DNA of 64,000 bases from Streptomyces sp. GESEQ-35 (GCF_017948485.1 NZ_JAFFSX010000028.1:97748-161747), one strand, 5' to 3'. Positions 17,146 through 27,364 are shown, numbered from the stretch's first letter. Numbers and translations: made by a program. The notes: a model not told the origin generated them from the letters alone.

Positions 17146-17901
17146 ATGTCTGACGATTCGCGCCCTTCGCCCGCGTCCGCCGCACGTACCGCCGCGGTGA
17201 TTCCCGCCGCCGGCCGGGGCGTGCGCCTCGGCCCGGGCGCCCCCAAGGCGCTCCGCGCGCTGGGTGGCACCCCCATGCTGATCCACGCGGTGCGCGCGAT
17301 GGCCGCGTCCCGTGCCGTCTCCCTCGTGGTCGTCGTGGCCCCGCCGGACGGCACCGCCGAGGTCAAGTCCATGCTGGACGCGCACGCGCTGCCGGAGCGC
17401 ACGGACTTCCTCGTGGTGTCCGGCGGTGACTCCCGGCAGGATTCGGTGAAGCTGGGCCTGGACGCCCTGCCCGCGGAGTACGCCATCGTGCTGGTGCACG
17501 ACGCGGCGCGGCCGCTCGTACCCGTGGACACGGTGGACGCCGTGATCGAGGCGGTACGGGACGGTGCGCCGGCCGTGGTGCCCGCCCTCCCCCTCGCCGA
17601 CACCGTCAAGCAGGTCGAGCCGGCCCGGACGCCCGGCGATCCCGAGCCGGTGGTCGCCACGCCGGACCGCTCCCTTCTCCGGGCCGTACAGACGCCGCAG
17701 GGCTTCGACCGGGCGACGCTGGTCCAGGCGCACGAGACGGTGACCTCCGACGTCACCGACGACGCCGGCATGGTCGAACAGCTGGGCCTGCGCGTCGTGG
17801 TCGTGCCCGGCCACGAGGAGGCCTTCAAGGTCACCCGCCCGCTGGACCTCGTCCTCGCGGAGGCGGTCCTCGCCCGCCGGAGGCTGAACGATGGCTTCTG
17901 A
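17146..17901 (+). CDS. ispD: 2-C-methyl-D-erythritol 4-phosphate cytidylyltransferase
   Basis: 251 aa. It makes CDP-ME from MEP and CTP in the non-mevalonate isoprenoid pathway. The nucleotide-binding motif AAVIPAAGRGVRLGPGAPKAL is followed by VHDAARPLV and the C-terminal TDDAGMVEQLG and VVPGHEEAFKVT motifs. It overlaps ispF by 11 bp. Confidence 0.95.
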   Translation: MSDDSRPSPASAARTAAVIPAAGRGVRLGPGAPKALRALGGTPMLIHAVRAMAASRAVSLVVVVAPPDGTAEVKSMLDAHALPERTDFLVVSGGDSRQDSVKLGLDALPAEYAIVLVHDAARPLVPVDTVDAVIEAVRDGAPAVVPALPLADTVKQVEPARTPGDPEPVVATPDRSLLRAVQTPQGFDRATLVQAHETVTSDVTDDAGMVEQLGLRVVVVPGHEEAFKVTRPLDLVLAEAVLARRRLNDGF

Positions 17902-18382
17902 CGCACCCCTTCCCCAGGTCGGCATCGGCACCGACATCCACGCCTTCGAGGACGGCCGCGAACTGTGGTGCGCCGGCCTGAAGTGGGACGGCGAGGGACC
18001 GGGCCTGGCCGGACACTCCGACGCCGACGTGGTCGCCCACGCCGCGTGCAACGCCCTCTTCTCGGCAGCCGGGTTGGGCGACCTTGGGCAGCACTTCGGC
18101 ACCGGGCGGCCCGAGTGGTCCGGGGCCTCCGGGGTCACCCTGCTCACCGAGGCCGCCCGGCTGGTCCGCGAGGCGGGCTTCCGGATCGGCAACATCGCGG
18201 TCCAGGTGGTCGGGCCCAGGCCGAAGATCGGCAAGCGGCGGGACGAGGCGCAGAAGATCCTGTCGGACGCGGCGGGGGCACCGGTGTCGGTGTCGGGGGC
18301 CACGACGGACGGGCTGGGGTTCCCGGGCAGGAACGAAGGCCTCATGGCAGTGGCAACGGCGTTGGTGGTCAAGAGGGGCTGA
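17891..18382 (+). CDS. ispF: 2-C-methyl-D-erythritol 2,4-cyclodiphosphate synthase
   Basis: 163 aa. It cyclises CDP-ME 2-phosphate with loss of CMP. The metal ligands are in GIGTDIHAF (Asp and His) and in GHSDADVVAHA. The closing motif TTDGLGFPGRNEG is present. Its start lies inside ispD, as in many operons of this pathway. Confidence 0.95.
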   Translation: MASDAPLPQVGIGTDIHAFEDGRELWCAGLKWDGEGPGLAGHSDADVVAHAACNALFSAAGLGDLGQHFGTGRPEWSGASGVTLLTEAARLVREAGFRIGNIAVQVVGPRPKIGKRRDEAQKILSDAAGAPVSVSGATTDGLGFPGRNEGLMAVATALVVKRG

Positions 18383-18394
18383 CTGATCCGGCCT

Positions 18395-18465
18395 AAGGGG
18401 CGCGGGGCTGTGTCGATATGCGGCTCCGCCGGGTGGGCGCGACCAGCCCCCACCGGCCCGCAGCC
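18395..18465 (+). repeat. GC-rich interspersed repeat, copy 1
   Basis: The core AGGGGCGCGGGGCTG is followed by TCGATATGCGGCTCCGCCG and GCGCGACCAGCCCCCACCGG. Related copies lie at 22786-22865, 44228-44282 and (inverted) 61218-61250. It occupies most of the ispF-cysS gap. Confidence 0.8.
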
Positions 18466-18510
18466 GACAACGTTCCCGTACACCCCTCACCGCCTACTAC
18501 TCTGGACCTC

Positions 18511-19911
18511 GTGACCATTCGCCTGTACGACACCAGCGCCCGGCAGATCCGTGACTTCATCCCGCTCACGCCGGGTTGTGTCTCGATCTACCTGTGTGGC
18601 GCCACCGTGCAGGCCGCACCGCACATCGGGCACATCCGCTCGGGGCTCAACTTCGACATCCTGCGTCGGTGGTTCGAGTACCGCGGCTATGACGTGACCT
18701 TCATCAGGAACGTCACGGACATCGACGACAAGATCATCACCAAGGCCGCCGACCAGGGCCGGCCCTGGTGGTCGATCGGCTACCAGAACGAGCGGGCGTT
18801 CAACGACGGCTACCGCGCCCTCGGTTGCCTGCCGCCGACGTACGAACCGCGGGCCACCGGCCACATCACCGAGATGGTCGAGATGATGCGCGGGCTCATC
18901 GAGCGCGGTCACGCCTACGAGGCCGACGGCAACGTCTACTTCGACGTGCGGTCCTTCCCGGACTACCTCCAGCTGTCGAACCAGGAGCTGGACAACCTGC
19001 TCCAGCCCTCCGGCGAGGGCGAGACCGGCAAGCGGGACCCGCGTGACTTCGCCATGTGGAAGGCCGCCAAGCCGGGCGAGCCGACCTGGGAGACGCCCTG
19101 GGGACGCGGCCGCCCCGGCTGGCACCTGGAGTGCTCGGCGATGGCCCACAAGTACCTGGGCCCCGCCTTCGACATCCACGGCGGCGGACTCGACCTGATC
19201 TTCCCGCACCACGAGAACGAGATCGCCCAGGCCAAGGCGTACGGCGACGACTTCGCCCAGTACTGGGTGCACAACGCCTGGGTCACCATGAGCGGCGAGA
19301 AGATGTCCAAGTCGCTCGGCAACTCGGTGCTGGTCTCCGAGATGGTCAAGAACTGGCGGCCCATCGTCCTGCGCTACTACCTCGGCACCCCGCACTACCG
19401 CTCGATGATCGAGTACAGCGAGGAGGCCCTGCGCGAGGCGGAGTCGGCGTTCGCGCGGATCGAGGGCTTCGTGCAGCGCGTCGTCGAGCTGGCCGGGGGA
19501 GCCGTGGACCCCGCCCCCGAGGTCCCGCTCGCCTTCGCCGAGGCGATGGACGACGACCTGGGCGTCCCGCAGGCGCTCGCCGTCGTGCACACCACCGTCC
19601 GGCAGGGCAACTCGGCGCTCGCGGCGGACGACAAGGAAGCCGCGGTGGCCCGCCTCGCCGAGGTCCGTGCCATGCTCGGCGTCCTCGGTCTGGACCCGCT
19701 CGACCCGCACTGGGCCGGTGAGAGCGACCGGGGCGAAGATCTCCATGGCGTGGTCGACAGCCTCGTACGCCTGGTCCTCGGCCAGCGTGAGGCGGCCCGC
19801 GCCCGCAAGGACTGGGCCACCGCCGACGCGATCCGCGACCAGCTCAACCAGTCGGGACTCATCATCGAGGACGGACCGCAGGGGCCGCGCTGGACGCTCG
19901 GTCCGCGCTGA
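18511..19911 (+). CDS. cysS: Cysteinyl-tRNA synthetase
   Basis: 466 aa from GTG 18511 (VTIRLYDTSARQIRDF). The open frame continues upstream only through repeat DNA, so the internal GTG is chosen. Class Ia signatures are PHIGHIRSG (HIGH motif) and EKMSKSLGN (KMSKS). Zinc ligands include the Cys in YLCGATVQ and the motif HLECSAMAH. It charges tRNA-Cys. It is followed by a terminator. Confidence 0.96.
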   Translation: MTIRLYDTSARQIRDFIPLTPGCVSIYLCGATVQAAPHIGHIRSGLNFDILRRWFEYRGYDVTFIRNVTDIDDKIITKAADQGRPWWSIGYQNERAFNDGYRALGCLPPTYEPRATGHITEMVEMMRGLIERGHAYEADGNVYFDVRSFPDYLQLSNQELDNLLQPSGEGETGKRDPRDFAMWKAAKPGEPTWETPWGRGRPGWHLECSAMAHKYLGPAFDIHGGGLDLIFPHHENEIAQAKAYGDDFAQYWVHNAWVTMSGEKMSKSLGNSVLVSEMVKNWRPIVLRYYLGTPHYRSMIEYSEEALREAESAFARIEGFVQRVVELAGGAVDPAPEVPLAFAEAMDDDLGVPQALAVVHTTVRQGNSALAADDKEAAVARLAEVRAMLGVLGLDPLDPHWAGESDRGEDLHGVVDSLVRLVLGQREAARARKDWATADAIRDQLNQSGLIIEDGPQGPRWTLGPR

Positions 19912-19927
19912 GCCTTTCTTGATCGAT

Positions 19928-19955
19928 TGTGCCGCCCGGCGGTCCGGGCGGCACA
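19928..19955 (+). terminator. Terminator of cysS
   Basis: TGTGCCGCCCGG at 19928-19939 pairs with CCGGGCGGCACA at 19944-19955 across a 4-base loop, 17 bp after the stop. Confidence 0.7.
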
Positions 19956-20004
19956 CTTGCTACTGACGTACGTAATTTCACCGCATCACACAGACAGGTA
20001 GGTC

Positions 20005-20946
20005 ATGGCCGCTAACAACCGCCGCATGTCCGGCAAGAAGGGCGCGCAGGTCGGCAGTGGCGGCCAGCGGCGCCGGGGCCTGGAGGGCAAGGGGCCGACC
20101 CCGCCCGCCGAGATGCGCAAGGGGCACAAGAAGAACCGCGTCGCCAATGCCAAGGCGAAGCAGACGGTACGGCGTCCCGCGCCCCGGGGCCGTGGCGGCA
20201 GGTCGACGTCCGAGCTGGTCGTCGGGCGCAACCCCGTCTTCGAGGCACTGCGCGAGGGCGTGCCCGCCACCACGCTGTACGTCCAGCAGTTCATCGACAA
20301 CGACGAACGGGTCCGTGAGGCACTCCAGCTCGCGGCCGAGCGCGGCGGCATCAACCTCATGGAGGCGCCGCGCCCCGAGCTGGACCGGATGACGAACGGC
20401 CTCAACCACCAGGGCCTCGTCCTCCAGGTCCCGCCGTACGAGTACGCCCACCCCGAGGACCTCGCCGCCGACGCGGCCGATCAGGGCGAGGACCCGATCA
20501 TCGTCGCCCTGGACGGTGTGACCGACCCGCGCAACCTCGGTGCCGTCGTCCGCTCCGTCTCCGCCTTCGGCGGCCACGGCGTCGTCGTACCGGAGCGCCG
20601 CGCGGCCGGCATGACGGCCGGAGCCTGGAAGACGTCCGCGGGCACCGCCGCCCGCACCCCGGTCGCCCGCGCCACGAACCTCACCCGCGCCCTGGAGTCG
20701 TACAAGAAGGCGGGCATCACCGTCGTCGGCCTCGCTGCCGACGGCGAGGTCGAACTCGGCGAGCTGGAGGCCCTGGGCGGCCCGGTCGTCATCGTGGTCG
20801 GCAGCGAGGGCAAGGGCCTGTCCCGGCTCGTCGGGGAGACCTGCGACTACCGGGTGCGGATTCCGATGCCGGGCGGTGCCGAGTCGCTCAACGCCGGTGT
20901 GGCGGCGGGGATCGTGCTGTACGAGGCGGCCAGGCGGCGGGCCTGA
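20005..20946 (+). CDS. rlmB: 23S rRNA (guanosine-2'-O-)-methyltransferase RlmB
   Basis: 313 aa. A lysine/arginine-rich N-terminal extension (MSGKKGAQVGSGGQRRRGL) is followed by the substrate-binding domain (ELVVGRNPVFEALREGVPAT). The SpoU/TrmH SPOUT domain has motif 1 ALDGVTDPRNLGAVVRS, motif 2 VVIVVGSEGKGLSRL and motif 3 IPMPGGAESLNAGVAAGI. It methylates G2251 of 23S rRNA. Confidence 0.93.
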   Translation: MAANNRRMSGKKGAQVGSGGQRRRGLEGKGPTPPAEMRKGHKKNRVANAKAKQTVRRPAPRGRGGRSTSELVVGRNPVFEALREGVPATTLYVQQFIDNDERVREALQLAAERGGINLMEAPRPELDRMTNGLNHQGLVLQVPPYEYAHPEDLAADAADQGEDPIIVALDGVTDPRNLGAVVRSVSAFGGHGVVVPERRAAGMTAGAWKTSAGTAARTPVARATNLTRALESYKKAGITVVGLAADGEVELGELEALGGPVVIVVGSEGKGLSRLVGETCDYRVRIPMPGGAESLNAGVAAGIVLYEAARRRA

Positions 20947-21063
20947 ACACGCGTCCGCGGGCTCGCCCGTACGGGGTATTCCTGGCGTCCAGGGCAACCT
21001 TGACGCGGTCCGGACACTTCCGGCGGGTCAAAGCAGTGTCCTAACTCCATGTCACTCGGTTAG

Positions 21064-22698
21064 TTGAGTGTGGACACCAGAACACCCCGCACACCCACGG
21101 GGGACCGCTCGTCGGATTACGACGACGCTCCCGCGCTGAGCATGGTGAAGGTGCCGAGCGATCCGGCGCAGATCATCGTCAATCATGTGAGCTTCCGCGT
21201 GCAGTTGGGCGCCTCGACCCGGCGGACCCAGTCGCCGCGGGTCGCACGGCACATGCGCGCCACCGAGGACTCCGCCCGCATCCCGGCCGCCGCCTCCGCC
21301 CCCGGTACCCGCCGCCGCGCTCCCGTCGTCTGGAGCGGGAAGTCCGATCCGGACGACACCGGCGCCCACCGGCTGCTCCAGGCGGTGCGCGGCGGCAGCG
21401 TCCGGCACGGCGAGGAGCCGGCCACCGACGCCGGCGCCACCCAGGTCCTCCCGCGCATCGACGAGGGCGGCTACGGCGGATACGACGACGTCACGGCGCA
21501 GACCCTCGAAACCCCGCTCGTCGGCGCCCAGCGCGGCCCGGACTCCGGCGAGACCCGGCTCCTGCCGCAGATGCGCTCGGCCGGCAGTGCCTACGACGAA
21601 CCCGCCTACGAAGGCGAGCAGTTCGACGAGGACTACGGCTACGAGGGCGACGACGAGGACACCGACACACCGGGCAGGCGCTACGGCGACGACCCGGCCC
21701 GGCACGCCTACTACCCCGGCCGCCGGATGAACCTCGGCGTCGTCCTGCTCCCGCTGCGTATCTTCCTCGGCTTCATCTCCATCTACGCCGGCATGGGCAA
21801 GCTCTGCGACCCCGTCTACTTCGACGGCGGCAAACGCGGCTCCATGACCAAGTGGCTCAACACCCTGCACCCCTGGGAAGTCGCCGAGCCACTGCGTCAG
21901 TTCGCACTTGAGCACCCCGTCGGTTCCGGTCTCGTCATCGCCTTCTTCCAGGTCATCGTGGGTGTCCTCACGGTCCTGGGCTGCTGGCAGCGGGTCGCCG
22001 CCGTCGTCGGTGCGCTGCTGTCGGCCGCGCTGCTCGTCACCGTCAGCTGGAAGAGCGTCCCGGCCTACGACGCCCCCGACATCATCTATCTCGCCGCCTG
22101 GTCCCCGCTGATCATCGCGGGCGCCCCCGTCTACTCCATCGACGGCCGCCTCGGCGGCAGCGCCTGGCGCCGTCTCGGCCCCCGCGCCGACATCTGGGAG
22201 CTGCGCAGCTACGTGCTGCGCCGCGGTGCCCTCGTCACCGCCGTCGTCGCCGGGCTCACTCTGCTGGTCGGCTCCCTGCTCGGCGGCGCCGTCCGCGACG
22301 CCGACCGCGTGGTCGTACCCGGCCCCGGCGAGGCACCGCGCAACGAACTGCCGGGCTCCCCGCTCCCGCAGAAGCCCGGCAGAAGCGCCCAGGAACGCAC
22401 TCCGAGCGCCTCCAACGCACCCACCCAGGGCGCCACATCGGGCGCGAGAAGCCCCTCCGGCGCCGCGACCACCCCCGGCGCCTCCCGCAACGCCGGCACC
22501 GCCACCGGCTCCCCCAGCCAGACCCAGGGCACCGCGGGCCAGGCCCCACCCCAGCAGTCCTCCCCGGCCGACGAGGCCCCCAGCACCAGCAGCGGCCCCA
22601 CCTCGGGCGGCGGCACCGGCGGCTCCCCGGGCGGCACCGGCGGCGGCGGAGACACCACCCCGGAGGAACCGGGCCTGGTGGGCGGCTTGTTGGGATAG
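21064..22698 (+). CDS. DoxX-family membrane protein with long disordered termini
   Basis: 544 aa from TTG 21064; a GTG at 21070 is an equally possible start. The first 215 residues are polar and acidic (EQFDEDYGYEGDDEDTD). A DoxX-like membrane core follows (VVLLPLRIFLGFISIYAGMG, HPVGSGLVIAFFQVIVGVLT, VVGALLSAALLVTVSW and a last helix near residue 400), then a Pro/Ser/Gly/Thr-rich tail of about 130 residues. Family members are linked to thiol or oxidative-stress complexes, but no role can be read here. Confidence 0.85.
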   Translation: MSVDTRTPRTPTGDRSSDYDDAPALSMVKVPSDPAQIIVNHVSFRVQLGASTRRTQSPRVARHMRATEDSARIPAAASAPGTRRRAPVVWSGKSDPDDTGAHRLLQAVRGGSVRHGEEPATDAGATQVLPRIDEGGYGGYDDVTAQTLETPLVGAQRGPDSGETRLLPQMRSAGSAYDEPAYEGEQFDEDYGYEGDDEDTDTPGRRYGDDPARHAYYPGRRMNLGVVLLPLRIFLGFISIYAGMGKLCDPVYFDGGKRGSMTKWLNTLHPWEVAEPLRQFALEHPVGSGLVIAFFQVIVGVLTVLGCWQRVAAVVGALLSAALLVTVSWKSVPAYDAPDIIYLAAWSPLIIAGAPVYSIDGRLGGSAWRRLGPRADIWELRSYVLRRGALVTAVVAGLTLLVGSLLGGAVRDADRVVVPGPGEAPRNELPGSPLPQKPGRSAQERTPSASNAPTQGATSGARSPSGAATTPGASRNAGTATGSPSQTQGTAGQAPPQQSSPADEAPSTSSGPTSGGGTGGSPGGTGGGGDTTPEEPGLVGGLLG

Positions 22699-22719
22699 CC
22701 CACAGGCTGACACGACGAC

Positions 22720-22754
22720 AGTGGGGTCCCGCACGGAATGTGCGGGACCCCACT
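22720..22754 (+). terminator. Terminator of the DoxX gene
   Basis: A perfect 15-bp stem (AGTGGGGTCCCGCAC at 22720-22734 with its complement at 22740-22754) and a 5-base loop lie 21 bp after the stop. Confidence 0.85.
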
Positions 22755-22785
22755 GACGTACGGGGACCAGGACGCCCTTCTTTTT

Positions 22786-22865
22786 AGGGGCGCGGGGTGT
22801 CGTACGGGACCACAGCGCCCCGTCAGGGGCGCGGGGAACTGCGCGACCAGCCCCCACCGGCCGTC
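22786..22865 (+). repeat. GC-rich interspersed repeat, copy 2
   Basis: Two adjacent cores (AGGGGCGCGGGG at 22786 and at about 22825) are followed by AACTGCGCGACCAGCCCCCA and CCGG. It fills the space between the DoxX terminator and the convergent nucleotidyltransferase stop. Confidence 0.8.
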
Positions 22866-22879
22866 AGCCGAACGACGAC

Positions 22880-23620
22880 CTACGCACCCCCACCCCGCAG
22901 CGAGCGCAGCTCCTTCGCAGCCTCGGTCAGATCCTTCGCCGTATCAATGGCACGCCAATACGCCCCCTGCGGAAGGGGAAACCCCGCCAGCCGCCGCTCC
23001 CGGGCCAACCGCGGAAACGTCGTCCGCTCATGATCCCCCCGCTCCGGAAGCATCTCGGCGAACTCGGGCGAGAACACATACACACCCGCGTTGATCTCGA
23101 ACGTCGACGGCGGCGCCTCGATGAAGTCGGTGATGTGACCGAAGCCGTCCGTCTGCACGGCGCCCCACGGGATCCGCGGACGGGCCAGCGCGAGCGTGGC
23201 TATGGCGTCGCGCTCGGCGTGGAAGTCCGCCATGTCGCGCAGCGAGAACCGGGTCCAGATGTCGCCGTTGGTGGCGTACCAGTGCCGGTCCGGATGAGGG
23301 AGATGCGCGGCCGCGTACTTGAGCCCGCCGCCGCGGCCGAGCGGCTCGGTCTCGACGACGGTCGTGACGCGGACGGGCAGGTCGGCCGAGTCCAGCCACT
23401 TCTGTAGGACGTCGGCGAGGTGGCCGCAGCTGATGACGACGTCCGTGACGCCCTCATCGGCGAGCCAGGCGAGCTGATGGCCGATGATCGGCGTCCCCGT
23501 ACCGGGGATCTCGACCATCGGCTTGGGCCGGTCGTCGGTGTACGGGCGCAGCCGGGAGCCCTGGCCCCCGGCCAGGACGACGGCCTGAACGGGGCGGGAC
23601 GCGACGTTCGGATCGGTCAT
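22880..23620 (-). CDS. Sugar-phosphate nucleotidyltransferase
   Basis: 246 aa from ATG 23620. The NTP-binding signature (VVLAGGQGSRLRPYTDDRPK, then PMVEI) is complete near residue 15. Later motifs include TNGDIWTRFSLRDM and FEINAGVYVFSPEF. It activates a sugar 1-phosphate (hexose or heptose), exact sugar unknown. It probably forms a transcription unit with the upstream membrane-anchored protein. Confidence 0.88.
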   Translation of the reverse strand: MTDPNVASRPVQAVVLAGGQGSRLRPYTDDRPKPMVEIPGTGTPIIGHQLAWLADEGVTDVVISCGHLADVLQKWLDSADLPVRVTTVVETEPLGRGGGLKYAAAHLPHPDRHWYATNGDIWTRFSLRDMADFHAERDAIATLALARPRIPWGAVQTDGFGHITDFIEAPPSTFEINAGVYVFSPEFAEMLPERGDHERTTFPRLARERRLAGFPLPQGAYWRAIDTAKDLTEAAKELRSLRGGGA

Positions 23621-23674
23621 GACCGAACTGTACGTCGCGTCCCACCGGCTGCTTCGGGCGCCAACCGTTGTGGT

Positions 23675-24121
23675 TCAGCTGTGCGCGCCCGCGACCCCCG
23701 AGGCGAACGAGGTGTCGCAGACCGGGCGGGAGAAGGACTGGGCCCGGTTCGCGCCGTAGACACGGACCGCGGCGCGGCCGAGATCGCGGGCGAGCGAGGC
23801 GCAGTGCCGGGCCAGTGACGGGCGCTCGTTGACCGCCTGCTGGAGGTGGGTGAGCGCGATGCCGGGATCCTTCTCCTGGAGTTCGGTCAGGAGCTGGTCG
23901 CGCAGCACCTCCTGGGGTGCGCGCTTCTTGACGGGCGCGGCCAGGTCTTCGGAGGACGCGGTGAGCACCGAGTTCGAGGAGTTCCCCGACCAGTTGACTC
24001 GGGTGACCGCGAGGGTCCCGGAGAGCACCAGGACGACGGGCAGGACGAGGGCGAGGGAGCGGCCGATCCGGCGGGCGGGGCCCCGGCCGCGTCGCATCTG
24101 TTGGGTAGTGGAGTGCTTCAC
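23675..24121 (-). CDS. Membrane-anchored hypothetical protein
   Basis: 148 aa from GTG 24121. A basic start (RRGRGPARRIGR) precedes one membrane anchor (SLALVLPVVLVLSGTLAVTR). The outside domain holds two cysteines (HCASLARDL and RPVCDTSF). No known domain is recognised. It lies 54 bp upstream of the nucleotidyltransferase on the same strand. Confidence 0.75.
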   Translation of the reverse strand: MKHSTTQQMRRGRGPARRIGRSLALVLPVVLVLSGTLAVTRVNWSGNSSNSVLTASSEDLAAPVKKRAPQEVLRDQLLTELQEKDPGIALTHLQQAVNERPSLARHCASLARDLGRAAVRVYGANRAQSFSRPVCDTSFASGVAGAHS

Positions 24122-24264
24122 GCGAGTGAGGGTAGCGTCCGGTAATGATTTGGCGACATTCAGTCACCGGTTCGGGGGATAGAGAGGTGCCTCGGATTGG
24201 GTGACGCGTTGACGCACGCTGCTCGAAATGACCGTCTCTGCCGGGGTATTTGTCGACAGCGAAA

Positions 24265-24292
24265 AGGGCCCCGCAGCGCTCTGCGGGGCCCT
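24265..24292 (-). terminator. Terminator of msiK
   Basis: AGGGCCCCGCAG at 24265-24276 pairs with CTGCGGGGCCCT at 24281-24292. On the minus strand a TTTT run follows. Confidence 0.85.
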
Positions 24293-24336
24293 CTTCGTCA
24301 ACCTGGGTGAATTACCCGGGGTTGTACTGCCTGTTC

Positions 24337-25473
<1,137 letters not shown>

Positions 25474-25683
25474 GGTGAAGGGCCCCCTTCTACCGGCAGG
25501 AACGTGCCGGACGATCCGTTGTAGGAAGGTGGTGTGCCACGGCGGCTTGACGCCGTTGTGGTGTAGTCCACACAGGTGAACTGGGTCAGGACGGTACCTG
25601 GCGTTCACCTCGTCTGTCAGTACCCGGGTCGGTGTGAACTTCGACGAAATTTTCGAGTAGGGACTCCATGTGCGTTCAGGGTT

Positions 25684-25697
25684 TCCTGAATTCAGGA
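25684..25697. promoter_or_regulatory. Candidate operator of the CmtR-like regulator
   Basis: TCCTGAATTCAGGA is a perfect 14-bp palindrome 20 bp upstream of the GTG start. An ArsR-family autoregulatory site is the natural reading. Confidence 0.5.
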
Positions 25698-25717
25698 TTC
25701 TCTGTATCGTCGGCGTG

Positions 25718-26053
25718 GTGCTGACCCTCACCACCGAGATCGACGTACTCACCCGGTTCGGCCGCGCCCTCGCCGACCCGATCCGCTGCCGACTGCTGCT
25801 CGCCCTGCGCGAGGCGCCGGCCCATCCCGCGGACCTGGCCGAGACGCTGGGCATCTCGCGCACCCGGCTCTCCAACCACCTCGCCTGTCTGCGCGACTGC
25901 GGACTGGTCGTCGCCGTGCCCGTGGGCCGGCGTACCAGGTACGAACTCGCCGACCCGCGGCTCGGACACGCGCTGGACGACCTGCGGACCGCCGTGGTCG
26001 CCGTCGAGACGGACCGCACCTGCGCGGAGGCGGACGAGAAGGGCTGCTGCTGA
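25718..26053 (+). CDS. cmtR: CmtR-like ArsR-family cadmium/lead sensor
   Basis: 111 aa from GTG 25718 (read MLTLTTEIDVLTRFGRALAD). It lines up with M. tuberculosis CmtR from the first residue. The metal-ligand cysteines of CmtR are conserved: the pair in LACLRDCG and the third in ETDRTC. A further CC pair is added at the C-terminus. Metal binding should release the operator. The stop overlaps the next start by one base (TGATG), so it is co-translated with the CDF transporter. The symbol is given by homology. Confidence 0.8.
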   Translation: MLTLTTEIDVLTRFGRALADPIRCRLLLALREAPAHPADLAETLGISRTRLSNHLACLRDCGLVVAVPVGRRTRYELADPRLGHALDDLRTAVVAVETDRTCAEADEKGCC

Positions 26054-26721
26054 TGGCCGGGATATCCATCGGCCCCTCCCCGGTCCGCCGCGACGCGCTC
26101 GCCCGGCGGATACGCCTCCTGGCCGGCGCCACCATCGCCTACAACACCGTCGAGGCCGCCGTCGCCCTCACCGCCGGTGCCGCCGCCTCCTCGACGGCGC
26201 TCATCGGCTTCGGCCTGGACTCCGTCATCGAGGTGTCCTCGGCGGCCGCCGTGGCCTGGCAGTTCTCCGCCCGCGACCATGCCGTGCGCGAGGCGCGGGA
26301 ACAGCGGACCCTGCGGATCATCGCCCTGTCCTTCTTCGCGCTTGCCGCATACGTCACCGTGGACGCCGTACGGGCCTTCGCGGGCGCCGGGCACGCGGAC
26401 CACTCGGTGGTCGGCATCGCCCTCGCCGCGCTCTCCCTGCTGGTCATGCCGGTGCTGTCGGCGGCGCAGCGCCGGGCCGGGCGGGCGCTCGGCTCGGCCT
26501 CCGCCGTGGCCGACTCCAAGCAGACCCTGCTGTGTACGTACCTGTCGGGCGTGCTGCTGGTGGGGCTGGTCGCGAACGCCGCGTTCGGCTGGACGTGGGC
26601 CGACCCCGTCGCCGCGCTGGTCATCGCCGGGATCGCGGTGAAGGAGGGCCGGGACGCATGGCGCGGGGAGGGGTGCTGTGCGCCGGCCGCCGGAACGTCC
26701 TGCGCGTGCTGCACACACTGA
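26053..26721 (+). CDS. CDF-type metal cation transporter with Cys-rich tail
   Basis: 222 aa with about six membrane segments. The CDF motif in helix 2 is visible (TALIGFGLDSVIEVSSAAAV), as is the later conserved ASAVADSKQTLLCTYLSGVL region. The C-terminus is short and holds five cysteines and a His (EGCCAPAAGTSCACCTH), which could pick up thiophilic metal. The coupling to a CmtR-type sensor points to Cd, Pb or Zn export. Confidence 0.82.
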   Translation: MAGISIGPSPVRRDALARRIRLLAGATIAYNTVEAAVALTAGAAASSTALIGFGLDSVIEVSSAAAVAWQFSARDHAVREAREQRTLRIIALSFFALAAYVTVDAVRAFAGAGHADHSVVGIALAALSLLVMPVLSAAQRRAGRALGSASAVADSKQTLLCTYLSGVLLVGLVANAAFGWTWADPVAALVIAGIAVKEGRDAWRGEGCCAPAAGTSCACCTH

Positions 26722-26722
26722 G

Positions 26723-26740
26723 ATGTAACCACTGCTACAT
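26723..26740. promoter_or_regulatory. Candidate operator upstream of the ChrB-like gene
   Basis: ATGTA at 26723-26727 and TACAT at 26736-26740 form an inverted repeat 9 bp before the GTG start. The short distance suggests a leaderless or nearly leaderless transcript overlapping the site. Confidence 0.4.
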
Positions 26741-26748
26741 TCACCGCC

Positions 26749-27312
26749 GTGACCAATGATGTGCGCTGGCTTGTCCTCGTGCTCAGAATCGCCGCCGAAC
26801 CCTCCCGGCACCGGGTGGCCGTCTGGCGCGAGCTGCGCAAGATCGGGGCGCTCTCGCTCGGGCCGGGCGTCTGGGCCGTACCGGACGTGCCGGTCTTCGC
26901 CGCCGGGACCGACCGCGCGCTGGAACTCACCGAGCGCGCCGCGGGCGAGGCCGTCGCGCTGGCCGCGACCGGACGCGGGGCGCAGGACGGGCAGCGGCTG
27001 CGCGCCCTGTTCAACGCCGCCCGCTCCGCCGACTGGGCCGAATTCCTCGCCGACTGCGGCAAGTTCGAGGAGGAGCTGGCCAAAGAGGTCCGCATCGCCA
27101 AGTTCACGCTGGCCGAGCTGGAGGAGGAGGAACAGTCCCTGGAGCGACTGCGGCGCTGGCACCGGGACCTGACGGCCCGTGATGTGTTCGGCGCGTCCGA
27201 GGCGGCCGAGGCGGGCGAGCGGCTGAAGGCCTGCACGGCAGCCTGCGAGGACTACGCGGAGCGCGTGTTCGCGGCCCTGCACCGGTCACCCGAGGCGGAG
27301 CCGGGCGAATGA
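26749..27312 (+). CDS. ChrB N-terminal-domain protein (chromate-response type)
   Basis: 187 aa from GTG 26749. The front block (RWLVLVLRIAAEPSRHRVAV, then WRELRKIGALSLGPGVWAVP) is the ChrB N-terminal domain, linked to chromate-dependent regulation. The rest is a long charged helix (ELEEEEQSLERLRRWHRDL). The ChrB C-terminal redox domain is absent. It lies 28 bp after the CDF gene and 52 bp before an MFS gene, suggesting one operon. Confidence 0.75.
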   Translation: MTNDVRWLVLVLRIAAEPSRHRVAVWRELRKIGALSLGPGVWAVPDVPVFAAGTDRALELTERAAGEAVALAATGRGAQDGQRLRALFNAARSADWAEFLADCGKFEEELAKEVRIAKFTLAELEEEEQSLERLRRWHRDLTARDVFGASEAAEAGERLKACTAACEDYAERVFAALHRSPEAEPGE

Positions 27313-27364
27313 ACCGGCCGCGGATACGCCCGCTGCCCACCGTTGACGGCGAGGGGGCGGACGT

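Noticed and set aside
21052..22857. 601-codon minus-strand frame opposite the DoxX gene
   Set aside because: It is a Gly/Ala/Arg-biased shadow produced by high GC3 of the plus-strand gene, which has clear membrane segments and a terminator.
25474..27282. Minus-strand open frame continuous with msiK giving a 981-codon protein
   Set aside because: The part above 25473 is antisense to the CmtR-like, CDF and ChrB-like genes and has no protein-like motif. The msiK start at 25473 aligns with the family.
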